Assembly: GCA_933207985.1 (NCBI GenBank)
Contig: OW240915.1
Location: forward strand, 270,629,858 to 270,693,857
Direction of reading: 5' to 3'
DNA from: Pelobates cultripes
Taxonomy: Eukaryota; Chordata; Amphibia; Anura; Pelobatidae
DNA length: 64,000 nucleotides
Shown here: positions 23,101-35,149 of the stretch, piece by piece
Position numbering within the stretch: the first letter of the stretch is position 1
Layout: each line of letters starts with the position of its first letter
Position numbers and translations under genes: made by a program
Notes under the pieces: model-generated
The model's input: only the letters and a program-made list of their open reading frames with translations
What the model was told of the DNA's origin: nothing
The model's database searches: none

Positions 23101-23231
23101 TTTGCAGCTATAGATAGGCAAATTGATATGGTGGAGTAAAAACTCTGCAGGGAGTAATAGGGGAGGGCTCTTAAGTACATAACACAGGGCTCCAAGTATT
23201 CCCACCTAATGAGCAGCATGAGTTTATAGTC
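20131..23231. other. Unassigned AT-rich stretch
   Basis: About 3.1 kb without a recognised gene or transposon. It contains homopolymer runs and a purine-rich tract at about 22775-22890 (AAGAGAGCATGG through GGGGGGGG). The short open frames (20599-20790, 21035-21223, 21535-21735, 22454-22648) show no domain. It could be intronic or intergenic. Confidence 0.45.
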
Positions 23232-24715
23232 TGTCCACTGTATTTTCTTTTAAATTCTTTATTTTTTCTGTGCCCAGAGTAACAACAAGCGTGCAGAGCC
23301 ACAACAGCGTCCGCAGGCACTCTCCATAACATTTTGTAGTCTAGGCAGCACATTTTTGATATAACATGAATGATACAGGCAATTAGACAGAAGTGTGTTA
23401 TATTTTAGCATGCTAGGCTGAATGTGCATATATCATGGCTAGTTGCGTTGAGGCTTATGAGTATCTAGCATTACATTGTTGAGAAAGATAGCTGTCATGT
23501 TTAGGGTGTAGATTGCACGGTATCAACTGAGTATTTATATCAGCAGCTCCACCGCTAGTTTTAAATCAAGTGTTAGTTGCCCCATGAGATGAGACTAGTG
23601 AATAACATAATACATGAACGGTTAAGGTAAAGGCATGTAAGGAACTACAGTAATAAACTCTTTAGGAGGTTAAATAATGACATGTTTAAACGCTTGCTAC
23701 TTTACGATTAGTTAATGTGCAGAGAGCAGTTCATTTGATCAAAGGTATGGTGTGGAGGATCGGCTATAGCGGGACATGCTTGACGTGCTGCAGTTTTCTG
23801 CTTGTGCTCATCCGATCCCTTCTGGGCACCAGGTGCAGGGCCTGAGAGTCCCTGATACCTGGAACAACAAAGGCAAGTCTCCGGCTGAGTGTCGGGTTCA
23901 CGGCTTGTGGTGGTGAAAGCTTGTTTTGTCGGGTGATCGGCTCTGTCTCGGTGGTGCTTCCCATCCGGTGCGGGGCTGTGGCGGCTTAAGGTGGAATGCT
24001 TGACGTGGGGCATGCTCTGCGTTTCTGTTTGTCCCATCTTCGGCGCCTTTTTGGGGAGCCCCTGGCGACTATCAGACTGTATTTGCCCCTGGGGCCTGAG
24101 AGTGCCGGGGGTGACTCAGGAATAGTCTGCTTGGTTTCAGTTTTTTTGAACTCCCTCTCCAAAATCCTGGCCCAAAAGGCAGCAATAATTTTGTCCAGCT
24201 TGGTCAGGATGTCCTTTGTCCGCTCCCCGCATGCCCCCTTGGTTGTCGGCTTGTGTGTGGCAATTGCCATTTTGGAGTCAGTATCTCCTGATGCATGTGG
24301 TCTCTGGGACGTGGGTATCAGCAGTGGGTCTGTTACTAGTATCGGGATATCCCCCACCGGCTGGGGGGGGGGAGGAAGGCTCGTGGGTGGTCCTCCGCAG
24401 CTTGAGTGTTGGCTTTCAGGGAGTCCCAGGCTGGGTGATCGGCCACCACACCTGCGCCCTAACCTCCATGTAGGCCGGTAAACAGGCTTATTGTTGATGC
24501 GGTAGGCCCCAGTGTCGTAGCGTGCGTTCTCGGCGGCTCAGCGTTTCGGGAATAGTCTCGATTTGATCTCACTTGCAGCCCCTACAATTCTGGGTGATAT
24601 TGCAGCATGAGAGCTAGGTTTATTTCTCGTAAAGTTACATTTCAGGCGGGAGCTCATGCTACATGCGTCTGAGTAGCTCCACTGCCAGGCTCCGCCCCCC
24701 TGTCCACTGTATTTT
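23232..24715 (-). mobile_element. Short L1-type retrotransposon insertion with target-site duplication
   Basis: A 15-bp direct repeat, TGTCCACTGTATTTT, lies at 23232-23246 and 24701-24715. The insert (23247-24700, 1454 bp) starts on the minus strand with GGGGGGCGGAGCCTGGCAGT and ends with an A-rich AATAAAGAATTTAAAAG tail. These features indicate target-primed insertion by LINE machinery. Two minus-strand frames (24357-23986 and 24037-23708) encode hydrophilic, Lys/Arg-rich protein (ERTKDILTKLDKIIAAFWAR, SPKRRRRWDKQKRR). No endonuclease or reverse transcriptase fits in this length, so it is a non-autonomous or internally deleted element. Confidence 0.75.
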
Positions 24716-25859
24716 TAAGGAGTTGATGCTCTGAAAATAAATATAAAATATTTTTTTTTTGTCCATTGTTCCTTTCTGAAAACTTGTCCTAGCGAGTTTG
24801 TGCTTTTTTAATACTTTTTTTGTGAAATGTGCTTAACTATAAAATGTATGGCTTGTAGGGTTATTTTTTTATAGGTTTTTTTTTTCCAAAGCTCAGATTA
24901 CTAGTAGTGAAGAGAAGATACACATTTCAAGGATTCAAATATATTTTCATGTAAGAACTAAAAAAAAAAAAAGGACTACGCCGACAAGTGAGTGAAAAGA
25001 GAGAGCAGGAGAACCCTTCTTTCTTGCTCCTTATTATTGATATTCCCCAAGCAATTGGATTTTACCATTTTATCTCTGCTGGGGAAATATTATAATTGCA
25101 GGACAGATATCATTTTGTTCTTTTATTGTTATTATCATTATCATTGTGCACCAATATATTCCTCAATACTGGACAAAACCATACTAAAAACATAGTAATT
25201 GGTGGCACAATATATTTAAGGATCTCTTGCTCTTAAGGTTAGCAAAGCATTAGAGGAGTTGTAGTCCTGCGGCAGCTGGTGATCTACTTTCTGCCCCTTC
25301 CCCCCTTGTATTAAAAAATGTACAACCCTAGTCAGGCCTTTTTTGATGTAATCAGAATCTCATTAAATTGTTTGTTTTAGAAATCTTTCCCATCACCTTT
25401 TATATATGTTGAGTTCTGAGCCAATTTCTTTAGAAACGTCTACAAAAAAAAAGGTCCATTAAAGTTGTATATCAGCAGGAAATACTTTTTATTGTCTATA
25501 AGTGTCCCTAAATGTGTACAAACAATCCTTCATAATTTAATTTGACACTTAGAATGAATGTTATTAACTAGACTGTAGTTTCTGTAAGACTGTAACATCA
25601 CTGCCAAAAATCATATGGGTCAGTTTGATTCCATAAATTTAACTGACATATTTTTCTAAAAACTGAATTAAAAGATAAGATTAAATGTTTTAAACCAGGT
25701 TTTAGTAGACGTTGAGTGAGTGGAAACATTGCAACATTGCAAGAGATTGCAGGGAAGAAAAACATAATGGAAATACATTTTAAAATGACAAATCCAATCC
25801 CCAAGACACAAAATAAGAGAGAGCCAGGATCAACCCCATTCCCTAATATCACCCTATTT
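24716..25859. other. Unassigned AT-rich stretch
   Basis: There are homopolymer T and A runs (24751, 24881, 24961) and no recognised gene or element. Short open frames at 24992-25195 and 25598-25852 lack any recognisable feature. Confidence 0.4.
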
Positions 25860-25995
25860 CAGGGGTAGGCAACCTTCAGCAATCCAAATGTTGTGGATGA
25901 CATCCCCTATAATGCTCTAACAGACATAATGCTGGCAATGCATCAAGGGACATGTAGTCCACAACACCTGGAGTTCCAAAGGTCGCCTACCCCTG
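25860..25995. mobile_element. hAT-type miniature element (CAGGGGTAGGCAACC)
   Basis: The ends CAGGGGTAGGCAACCTT and, in reverse complement, CAGGGGTAGGCGACCTT match at 16 of 17 positions over a 136-bp element. CAGGGGT-type termini are typical of hAT elements. The flanking octamers do not match, so the duplication has decayed or was never intact. A relative lies at 31049-31131. Confidence 0.7.
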
Positions 25996-26905
25996 GGATA
26001 ACTAGAGCACTGTATATGTTGTGATTGAAGCTTTAATATTACTTACACCCTTGACTTGCTGTTTATGGCCCAAAAGAATTATGAGCAAAAACAAAGTTTA
26101 TATAGCTTTTTTCTCAGGTAATTTCATAATAACAATGTAATAGTAATATAGGTTAAAATAGTACATAGTACCATAAAGTCCAGACATTATTTCATCTCTG
26201 TTGCTGCTGTAGATCTAAATGAAGGAAAAATACTAAATTGAAGAAATTCCTATAAAAGGACAAAAATCCTTTTTTGACATCAATCTTTCACTCAGTTTTC
26301 TCATTATACCAGCAAACTATTAAAGCACCATAACATTGTAGTCCATTTTACCATTTTCTGTCAAACGACTTTTGAGTTTCTTAGCAAAAACTGGGGCTCT
26401 GCCTATTGCCCAAATCCTGACAATTCATCAGATACTTGGGTAATACCAAGGTTTGCGTTCCGCATCATACTTCCAAAGGTACCCAAGCTCATATGCCAAC
26501 TGTGGCAACTGTGAGCACTGAGTAATCCACCTTGCTGGCACCATGATTGTATGGCTTGTTATTGATATTTAATTCTGTCCATATGCAACTGTCTATGTCT
26601 CTGGATGTCCTGTTACTTCTTCAGGCTTCTTTTGCCAATGGTTTCACCACTATATTTAAAATTAAGCGGTAGATTTCATACTGATACTGTTTTTCTAACA
26701 GGTGAATTTCTTGTAATATGTACAGTCTAGTTAATTAATATTCCACCAGAGATGCTTGTATTGGTTCTATATATTTGTACAGTTATTATACTATTTAAGG
26801 TCCTACTATTTTCTAAGTTGGAGACCCCTAGGTACAGTTTTTGCCCACTTATGTTTTCTCCTTATACTGCCATAAATTTGTATAATTCCTTCTCATTATC
26901 TATAT

Positions 26906-27038
26906 CAGTGGCTTCCAAACCAGTCATCATGGCCCACCAACAATTCAGGATTGACGTATTTCCATGTTTTATTCCAATGGAGATACTGACAAAACCTGGA
27001 CTGTTGGTGGTTCTTGAGAATTGGTTTGGGAAACACTG
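26906..27038. mobile_element. hAT-type miniature element with perfect 8-bp duplication
   Basis: The ends are CAGTGGCTTCCAAACC and GGTTTGGGAAACACTG (inverted). The 133-bp element is flanked by ATCTATAT at 26898-26905 and 27039-27046, an exact 8-bp target-site duplication as made by hAT transposases. There is no coding capacity. It shares ends and the ACCTGGACTGTT/GGCCCACC-type core with 41019-41133. Confidence 0.85.
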
Positions 27039-27688
27039 ATCTATATAATTGATTTAGCCCTATTTATACCAAAATACATATCATTGTATTGGATAGATTC
27101 TGAGAGAAATAGAAGTTTTAGATTTATATTTTGTTCATGTTCCACCTTTGCAAGGCTAAGCAATTTTTACCTTTTAATGTGTGCTCATAAATACAATGTA
27201 CCAATACTTTTTAGCAGTGGTTTATAACTTTTTCTATCACATTTCTGTGGGACAAAGTTGTCCCACAATGCTTCTTTCTTATCAATATATTTATCATTAA
27301 TCTACCAACATCACAGATACCATTACCATGAACCAATTCACAGATTGTAAGAGATAAAATAGGTACAGAAATGTAGGAGGTATCAGTCTCTAATGAAATT
27401 CACTCAGGCAGGCTATCCAGAATACGAATTTGTAATGGAAAGAATGGGCTTTTGGTTAGAGATCATAATTATTAAATAAGATCAAAAGAAATTGGATACA
27501 CTGCCTTTTCTACCTTCTTCTAATACCAACGGCAATGAGATTTTTCATATTGTTAAAAAAATATTGGCATATCATCAAAAATGACAATAAGGAGATTAGG
27601 AAATTCCATTTTCCACTGATGATAAATGGGCAAATCATATAAAATGACTGGTATATTCACAAGATACATGGGATCTGAGCAAGGATGT

Positions 27689-28228
27689 TTAAAGGCACCC
27701 AAACCACTTCTGCCCATTGGAGTGGTCTGGGTGCCAACTCCCACTACCCTTAACCCTGCAACTGTAATTATTGCAGTTTTCATAAACTGCAATATTTACC
27801 TTGAAGGGTTAAGTTCTCCTCTAGTGGCTGTCTACCAGACAGCCACTAGAGGACACTTCCGTGTTCATAGAACACGAAAAGTGTGCCATAAAGTCGCTGG
27901 ACGTCTTCATGCTATGTGAGAACCTCCAGGGTCGCTGAAATCCCCATAGGAAAGCATTGAAAGCATTATTCAATTCTTTCCTATAGGGAGGTCTAATGCG
28001 CGTGCACATTAATTCTCCTCCAACGCCGCATGCTCAATAGGTCTCCCCTGCCGGATGATGTTGGCGGGGGAGGAGCATGGACGGACCCTTACCCAGCGCC
28101 GAGGATACAGGTAAGTCACTGAAGGGGTTTTAACCCCTTCAGCAACCTGCGATGGGGGGTGGGAGGGAGAGGGGAACTGCAGTGCCAGGAAAATGGTTTA
28201 TTTTCCTGGCACTGGAGTGTCCCTTTAA
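27689..28228. mobile_element. TTAA miniature element with several hairpins
   Basis: The element runs from TTAA (27689) to TTAA (28225-28228), with ends TTAAAGGCACCCA and CTGGAGTGTCCCTTTAA. Each end carries its own hairpin (GGCACCCA with TGGGTGCC; AGTGCCAGGAAAAT with ATTTTCCTGGCACT). A perfect 16-bp stem with a 3-nt loop sits at 27818-27852, and a TGAAGGGG/CCCCTTCA palindrome near 28120-28142. It has no coding sequence. It belongs with the TTAA elements at 5511 and 32988. Confidence 0.75.
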
Positions 28229-31048
28229 GACAAGTACATTGCTGCCATCAAATGTTTTACATTCCCATGGAAACAGACAATATATTTTTTTAAAGTATTT
28301 TTTAGATTATGTGGAGGAGACAAACCAGAGGGTGAAAATGTAATGATCTAAATTAAATGTGTTCTCACTTAGAACCAATACATTAAAAAAAACATAACAT
28401 TAAACTGGCTCTGTCACATCTCATTATTTCATAAGTATATATTATTTATGAAATACTGTTGCTTACTGTGTTGGAATAACATTTAAATTCCGACACAATC
28501 TAAATATACCATAAGGCAAAGTAGGGACCACTTTGTTTTATGGGCAAGCCTGAAGTTGACAAAATACAGAACTCTGGCATCAACATTTGTCCAATTGTCT
28601 TGCTCATTCTGAGACATGATCTATGGTGGCTTCGTTGGTTGCTTTGTTGTACTTTTGTGCATGCATAAGTGTACAGCACTGACATGGCTGCTGGCAAATG
28701 GAGTCGAAAGACCAGGAAGAGAGATTGGTGCCTCTGAGAGACAGTTCAGGTAAGTAAGTCTACCTACCACTCCACTCCATGGACATTGGACCCTAGCTGA
28801 AGATGTCACCTTTGGAAAATGCCTTAATTAACAATCATACACATCAAGTTACTAACATAAAGTAACAGAAGTCAATGTCTTTAAAAAAAAAAAAAGGTTT
28901 CCACTTTCTTACATTCTGTTTTGCATTTTTTAGAGTGATGTTACTAGCTTCTATTGAGTTACACATCATAAATACATAGAATAATATTACTATTAAATGC
29001 TTATCTGAATATCTTGATTTAAGCCCCTACTTAAATCAATGTGTACGCACCACCCTCAGAAAGCACAACTTGCAAAAATACTGGGGCAATCCTGGAGAAA
29101 TCATGGGAAAATGATGATGATTTGCATAAAAGGTGGGGCATGTTTATTAATTATTTAAACTGGTGGCCCACGTTATCCACATCAGTGTGGAACTTGTGCT
29201 ATGTACACGTCTGCTTTTTATTTAAAATAAAATAAAATACATTAATAGTGTTACTATATCTGAAAATAATATAAAAAGAGAAATATCACTATTATACATT
29301 AATACATGAAACAATTACTTTCTTCTCATGGAACAAAATGCTATTATTATTTCAGTTAGCGGCCATACATAGTGGCCATGCTAGTCAATAACTGTAATGC
29401 TCTAAGTATTGACAAAAAAGGGTACATTTTACTTTTTTTTTATTTAAAAGTTAAATTTTACTTTTTCAGCCATTTAAATATACTCGTAGTCGTAAACCAA
29501 CTTTGGTCTATACAAGTTTCAGCGTGTTTCAACTTTTGGAGCAGTATGAATTTTCTGTAGCAGCTGAAATTCAGATTATGCTTTTATTAAAAACTGCAGG
29601 TGTAAAGAATGATGCAGTGGTTGTACATCTGCACTGGGAGCTGTGGTTCATTGATGTAAACACAAATGCTGGATGATTTAGTTTCTGTTAAACAAATGAG
29701 TTTTAAATAGATAAGTTATGCTATATTGTGTAAGCTGATTTACTGTAATGCCGGAAGTCTTTATCTAAGAGCATTAACCATGTTTAAATTATTTCTTCAC
29801 TCAAATGAAGAATGTAATAGGGCTTGAAGAAAGAAAATTATTTATTCTAAAATGGGTTGTGTGTCTCTTTCTACAAAGTAAAAATAATTCAAATACTTTG
29901 GTTTTCCTGTTTCTGGTTAAGATGTTCTTTGCCTGGTGCCTAGTCGGACACTAACCCAACTAACCAGCAATGTTACCTTCAATTCTGTCCCCTCCTTTGT
30001 TTTAATAGCTCCATAAAGTTTTATATGATATTCCAGCTATTAATGTGCTATATTTGTATATATACATGTAGGGCCCTTTGAAATTACTGAAAAGTGTCTA
30101 AAGTAAAATATGTTAGAACACTGGACTGCACTATATATGACAAAACTAGCCCGTGCACTGAGTGAAATGTATTAAAAATATTAAAGATAAACTAAGAAAG
30201 TATCTAACAAATGTATAAAGACCACGCGACGCTTTGCCAAAGACATACTACTTTTTCACTTTTTATTTTATTATTCTTTTAACAAAAAGCTAAATATAAA
30301 ATATACAAAACACATTTTACTACTTTGATATTTTGTGTATCTTGTTTTTTTTAAAAATAAATATGTAGTTACCTTGCACGTATCATAATGACCTTTACAC
30401 TTATCTACAACATGTGGTTCCTATTTCCTAGCACTGGATATGTTGTATTTAGTTCTGCTTGTTTTAGTTTTTAAACATTTAATTTAGTACATGTTACAGT
30501 AATTGATTGATTCTGCATCATGCAAATGTCTTTCCGTACTATTTTTAAATTAACGGAAATAAGCAGAGCTAACATTATAACCTTTTTCCCAATTTTTTTA
30601 TGTAAAATGAAACTTTTTTTAATACATAAGTTTGTGTGTCTGTGCGTGTTTCACAAATTGAACCTTTTTGAAGTTGTAAGAAACTTTTGTACTTTTGTCA
30701 TGAACATAAAGCAACCGCAATGTAGCAACGCTAAATGTGCTAAATTTTAATGAAGGACACAAACATAAACACAGACCTTTCGGGTGTACAAACCCCTTTT
30801 TCAATGTGAATTACCCTTCTGGTAGTGTATTAAATGTCAGTATTTAGGTCATGGCAAATAATACATAATGAAATATGTGTGTTGTGCTATAGGAAGATTG
30901 AATATGCTTTTTTTTTAGCTTAGGCTATGTCGTAAATGGTTGTATTATACCCCAGATGGCACAGAATTACACTAGTATTATTTTGGAATTAGCCCTCCAT
31001 CCTGCAAATTCAATAAAATCAATCTTCAAGATGAGCTTTCTCCTAGGC
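28229..31048. other. Unassigned AT-rich stretch
   Basis: No gene or clear repeat family over about 2.8 kb. Around 30760-30800 a CAGACCTTTCGGGTGTACAA motif resembles the terminal motifs of common amphibian repeats, but no full element is seen. Short open frames here have no recognisable domain. Confidence 0.4.
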
Positions 31049-31131
31049 CCGGCATAGGCAACCTACGGCACTCCAGCTGTTGTAGACTAAAAATCAACAA
31101 AATCTGGAATGCCGAAGGTTGCCTACCCCTG
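31049..31131. mobile_element. hAT-type miniature element, second copy
   Basis: The ends CCGGCATAGGCAACCT and, reverse complemented, CAGGGGTAGGCAACCT identify a shortened relative of 25860-25995. The flanks TCCTAGGC (31041-31048) and TTTTAGGC (31132-31139) match at 6 of 8 positions, with two C/T changes. They are read as an aged 8-bp duplication. Confidence 0.65.
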
Positions 31132-31414
31132 TTTTAGGCCACTGCTTTGATATCACAGTTTGCCAGACTGCATGCTCCTTTCCTACTCCATTGTGTCCAG
31201 GCCCATGCACATTGCTATTGAGTTTCAAGATGGCCTATACCTGTCTCTTTCATGGATGTCTATTTTTCTGCAATGGAAGCAGAATCTTGGCAGCAGAGGC
31301 AGACTGACTCATCCTTAGGAAGCATAAAAACTAGTAAGAATGTATCAGATGGCAGTAAGCTAAAGAACTGGAGAGAAACCTAGCATAAGGTCCTTACGTT
31401 TTTTTATTTTTGAC

Positions 31415-31640
31415 TATTTGAGAGTATGTGTCTGTATGTGTCTGTCTGTATTTACTTGTATGTGTGTATCTGTATGAGTATGTATGGAAGTGTGTATTTG
31501 TGACTGTCTATGTGAATTAATGTGTACTTGTGTATGTAGATGGAATGCACCAGGTGTGAGGCTAACGGTGGAAGCCGGTGTGTCTAGGAGTATCTGTGTT
31601 TATTTGGGAGTATGAATATATGTGTAAATGTGGTTCTCCC
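31415..31640. repeat. Decayed GT-rich minisatellite
   Basis: Degenerate GTATGTGTCTGT-type words repeat over roughly 220 bp with no fixed period. Similar arrays occur at 55500-55870 and, in reverse complement, at 9650-9800. Confidence 0.6.
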
Positions 31641-32914
31641 TGTATGTGTTTGGGCAGATCTGTGGCCTCCATGGGAGTATAGACCTTGACCATTGGCCCC
31701 AAGCATGTTTCGTTTGAGAAACAGTAGTACCCCCTCTTGATATGTTTATTAGTTACTCTCTTTTCCTGTAGATTCTATTCTTTTAGTTCAGCTGAGCAGG
31801 TACGTACAGTATGTATATCTGATAATGTTAGTTGTGTAAATGCAATCTTTCCATCAATGTTTTCACTGCTCATGCTTAACGGTTTTTTTCCTGTTAGCTA
31901 ACATCAACTTTGTAATAAGAAATCTATGACACATAAGCACTATTAAGGTCATATGTCTTGAAGAAATTTGATTCAGTGGTTTTTATGCCCCAATAAAGCA
32001 TGAAACCTTTGAAGGCATATTATGCTGATGTATGCAAAGACCGCTGGAGAAATTGGAAAGGATATAGATTATTATTTAACATGGAAACATTTGCTTCTCG
32101 TTTGCACTTTGTCTGAGAAAACCAACCCCAAACTGTTATGTACACGATATACAGGAAATTAATGAAACGTTATCACATTTTACTTGAAATGTTTATTATG
32201 AAAATTAGACTAACACAAATCACATCAGCTCAGATAACTTTATGGAGTGTTTAACTTGACAATGTTCTGTGAAATGTAACAAATGGTACATTGATGATAT
32301 TGTCTTAATAAATCACTGAAAACAATGATAAAATGAATGAAACAACGTGAAGAAGAATCCCTGATTTAATATCCTTGTGGTCGTTTTAATAAAATACATA
32401 AAATACAGTTTTCTTTTTATTTCCACAATTAGATATATTTTAAATAAATACACTGGCACTTATACATACAATTACATACGTAGTGATGTAAAGTAGAGAG
32501 TAAAATTATTAAATCTCCCCCGTTTGCTAATTATATTCTTAATTTAATTTAATCATTCTTGTTTTAAATTAACATATGCCTTCTGGATTATTTAAAGGGT
32601 TCTGTTACTTGGCAGGATTTTCAATATTCTGTTTACTTATCTCTATTTAATAAATGTGTATTAGTAAAGTGTGAAAAATAAAATTAAATGTAAAAATGTA
32701 CACCTCTTTATCATGCAGCTGAATGCCTCCCTATTAACTTCCCGTCACTCATTGTTATAAGTTCTGTCCTAGCATGAAGAGAAAGCCTAAAGAAAAGGGA
32801 GAAATTAAAAAAAGTTGTGCCTTTCTGCATTGTTATCACATTTGCTAAATCTTTAATATAACTTTGAAAGAAAATAAGGGATCATATTAAAATAAAAAGG
32901 CTAGAGGTGATCTT
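31641..32914. other. Unassigned AT-rich stretch
   Basis: No gene, transposon end or tandem array seen. There are short homopolymer runs only. Confidence 0.4.
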
Positions 32915-32987
32915 TAGACTTGTGCACAGCAAAAAAGAACTTTATACACTTGATCCGAAAAAAAAAAAACTGCTTGTCAAAATTTTG

Positions 32988-33559
32988 TTAAAGGGACACT
33001 ATAGTCACCAGAACAACTACAGCTTATTGAATTTGTTCTGGTGAGTAGAATCATTCCCTTCAGGCCTTTTGCTGTAAACACTGTGTATTCAGAGAAAATG
33101 CAGTGTTTACATTACAGCCTAGTGATAACTTCACTGGTCACTCCTCAGATGGTTGTTAGAGATCCTTCCTGGGTCCGGGCTGCCTAAAATGCATCCAAAC
33201 ATTCAGTATCTCCTCCCTCTGCATGCAGACACTGAACTTCTATTAATCTCTATGAGGAGATGCTGATTGGCCAGGGCTGTGTTTGAATCATGCTGGCTCT
33301 GCCCCTGATCTGCCTCTTTGTCAGTCTCAGCCAATCCTATGGAGAAGTACTGCGATTGGATCAGGCTACCACCTCTGATGATGTCAGCAGACTGCTTGTT
33401 TTTTTTAAGGAAAACAGCAAGCAGAGCTAGAGCTTCTGGCTTGAATACAGTAAGATTTTGCTATATTTATGGAGGCATGATGGGCCCAGGGGGGGCTAGA
33501 TGGTGATTTTAACACTAAAAATACATGTTTGTGCTCCTGACCCTATAATGCTCATTTAA
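32988..33559. mobile_element. TTAA miniature element, nested
   Basis: The element begins TTAAAGGGACACTATAGTCA and ends ATAATGCTCATTTAA, with TTAA at both outer edges. The left arm continues with an internal CCAGAACAA/TTGTTCTGG hairpin. The right arm in reverse complement (TTAAATGAGCATTATAGGGT) matches the left arm only moderately. It is non-coding. The insertion lies inside the TAGACTTGTGC element, so it is younger than that element. Confidence 0.7.
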
Positions 33560-33738
33560 AGAAAAAAGATTCAGGAAAACAAATATAAATATTTTGTATA
33601 TATTTTGCAGTACACTAATGGCACATTTTCTCTTCATTCGGTTCACAGGTCATATGAAAAAAAAGTAATTAGGGGGAAAAGTAGAGTAGCATTAGTGGAA
33701 ACTATATTTATATATTTATAGATTATATATTTATTATT

Positions 33739-33781
33739 GAGATAAAGAGAGAGAGAGACAGAGAGAGAGTGAGAAAGAGAG
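33739..33781. repeat. GA microsatellite
   Basis: An imperfect GAGAGA run, GAGATAAAGAGAGAGAGAGA and onward, sits inside the hAT-like element. Confidence 0.85.
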
Positions 33782-34079
33782 TTTTTTCACTGCTCCTCTT
33801 TTTTCCCCTCTATTGGTCAAATCTCATTTGGTTTGTGAATAAAATCAATACTAAGTGGCTGTCCCCTAGCCATCATTAAAAAAATTCACATCTCTTCTAT
33901 CGCGGGTGGAATGCTGAATCAAATTAACATACTTGTCAATTGTGTAATTGTTTGGTTCTTGATTCGGCTAGATTCGGCTTGGAAATTGTGAATTCATATG
34001 ATCACCAGATTGTTCCAAATTCAGAAGCATAACAGTTCATAATAAAACAAATCTGTAAGTATAGTGATTTTCAATGGGT

Positions 34080-35130
34080 TTTGTTTTTGTTTTTTTATTT
34101 ATAACTTGTTATAGCACAAAATATAGCACATTACCCAAGACTGCATGACAAACAGGAATCTCATATTTCAAAACAATAGCATAGGCGACAGCTAGAACAA
34201 GGTTTTTGTTGTATAAAGAGAAGATACCATAGACAAAGCTGACACAGATTATTAATAAAATACGGTGGAGATATAGCTATGATGAAACAAGCCATCAAAC
34301 AATATGGTAGAAGACAATGTCCCCTGAAGTGATAGATTATCAGTCTGTGCCCAATCTTCGGACCTGCAACTGTCCAGTGGAAAGATGCTTAAATGCCCTG
34401 GAGAGCTGATATCCCAGAGAAGTAATGAACACAATGCGTAGGTCGCATTGTACCAGCTCCGTTAAGCAGCCATCAATGCTGGTTACTATGTTTCGGGTGT
34501 CCAATGAGCGTTTATCCACTAGTCCTCTCTGTTTGGTATCCGTCACATAGCGAAATCCACAAAATCCGTTGGGTTGCTTGGTATCTTATAACAAAGGTGG
34601 CTTGCATGGCGATCTCCATCTGAGCGATGCCGTGGGCCCCAAGTGTTTGTGAATATCTACCAGAGAAATCTCTCAAAGATGTAGTTGAGCCTGCTTAGAA
34701 TTGCAGCTGTTGATGCCAGGGGTACAGCGTAGGCCACAGATGTCACCATGTTAACCGCAGCAATAGGCGCACATCAGACTGCAAGGTAGGTCTTCTGGCT
34801 GATCACGGATGTAGTTGGGCTCCTGAGACTAGAAAAAAACCCACCAGTGCATAGGGGGGAAATAGGGGCTATAACATGTCCAAACAATATGTGAGGAGAG
34901 CGGCTGCCTTTCCCATGCCAACCCCACAACAGGCCGCTAAAAATAGAGCTGTTGGCACAGCAAAGTATCACTTTTGTGGTGTCTACGAAATGACCAGCTT
35001 GTCCCCACTGTGTGATTGCTGCAAATACTGCTGTAAATCCAGCCAACTCAGCAGGGATATATAAATATCAACAGAGGAGCTGCAACACTGTGCTTCCACT
35101 CCCCATGGCAGCAAAACCCCACCCCTGACT
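34080..35130 (-). mobile_element. Short retroelement with A-rich tail
   Basis: The minus strand starts near AAAGTCAGGGGTGGGGTTTT and ends with ATAAATAAAAAAACAAAAAC, a polyadenylation-like tail. CCATTGAA occurs right after the tail and again just upstream of the 5' end (about 35140), a possible short duplication. Composition is richer in GC than the neighbours. Open frames at 35046-34774 and 34546-34252 show no recognisable domain. The layout parallels the insertion at 23247-24700, so mobilisation by L1-type machinery is inferred. Confidence 0.45.
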
Positions 35131-35149
35131 TTAAATATTTTATTCAATG

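Larger units (their letters stand above)
32915..34010. mobile_element. hAT-like element (TAGACTTGTGC family), interrupted
   Basis: The left end TAGACTTGTGCACAGC matches that of 12352-13085. The motif AATAAAATCAATACTAAGTG with GGCTGTCCCC lies at about 33840-33870. A TTAA element (32988-33559) is nested in it. The right terminus could not be found, so the end coordinate is approximate. Confidence 0.5.

Noticed and set aside
23996..24481. 161-codon plus-strand open frame, the longest in the window
   Set aside because: It is antisense to the retrotransposon insertion, whose orientation is fixed by its tail and target-site duplication; the protein shows no domain.
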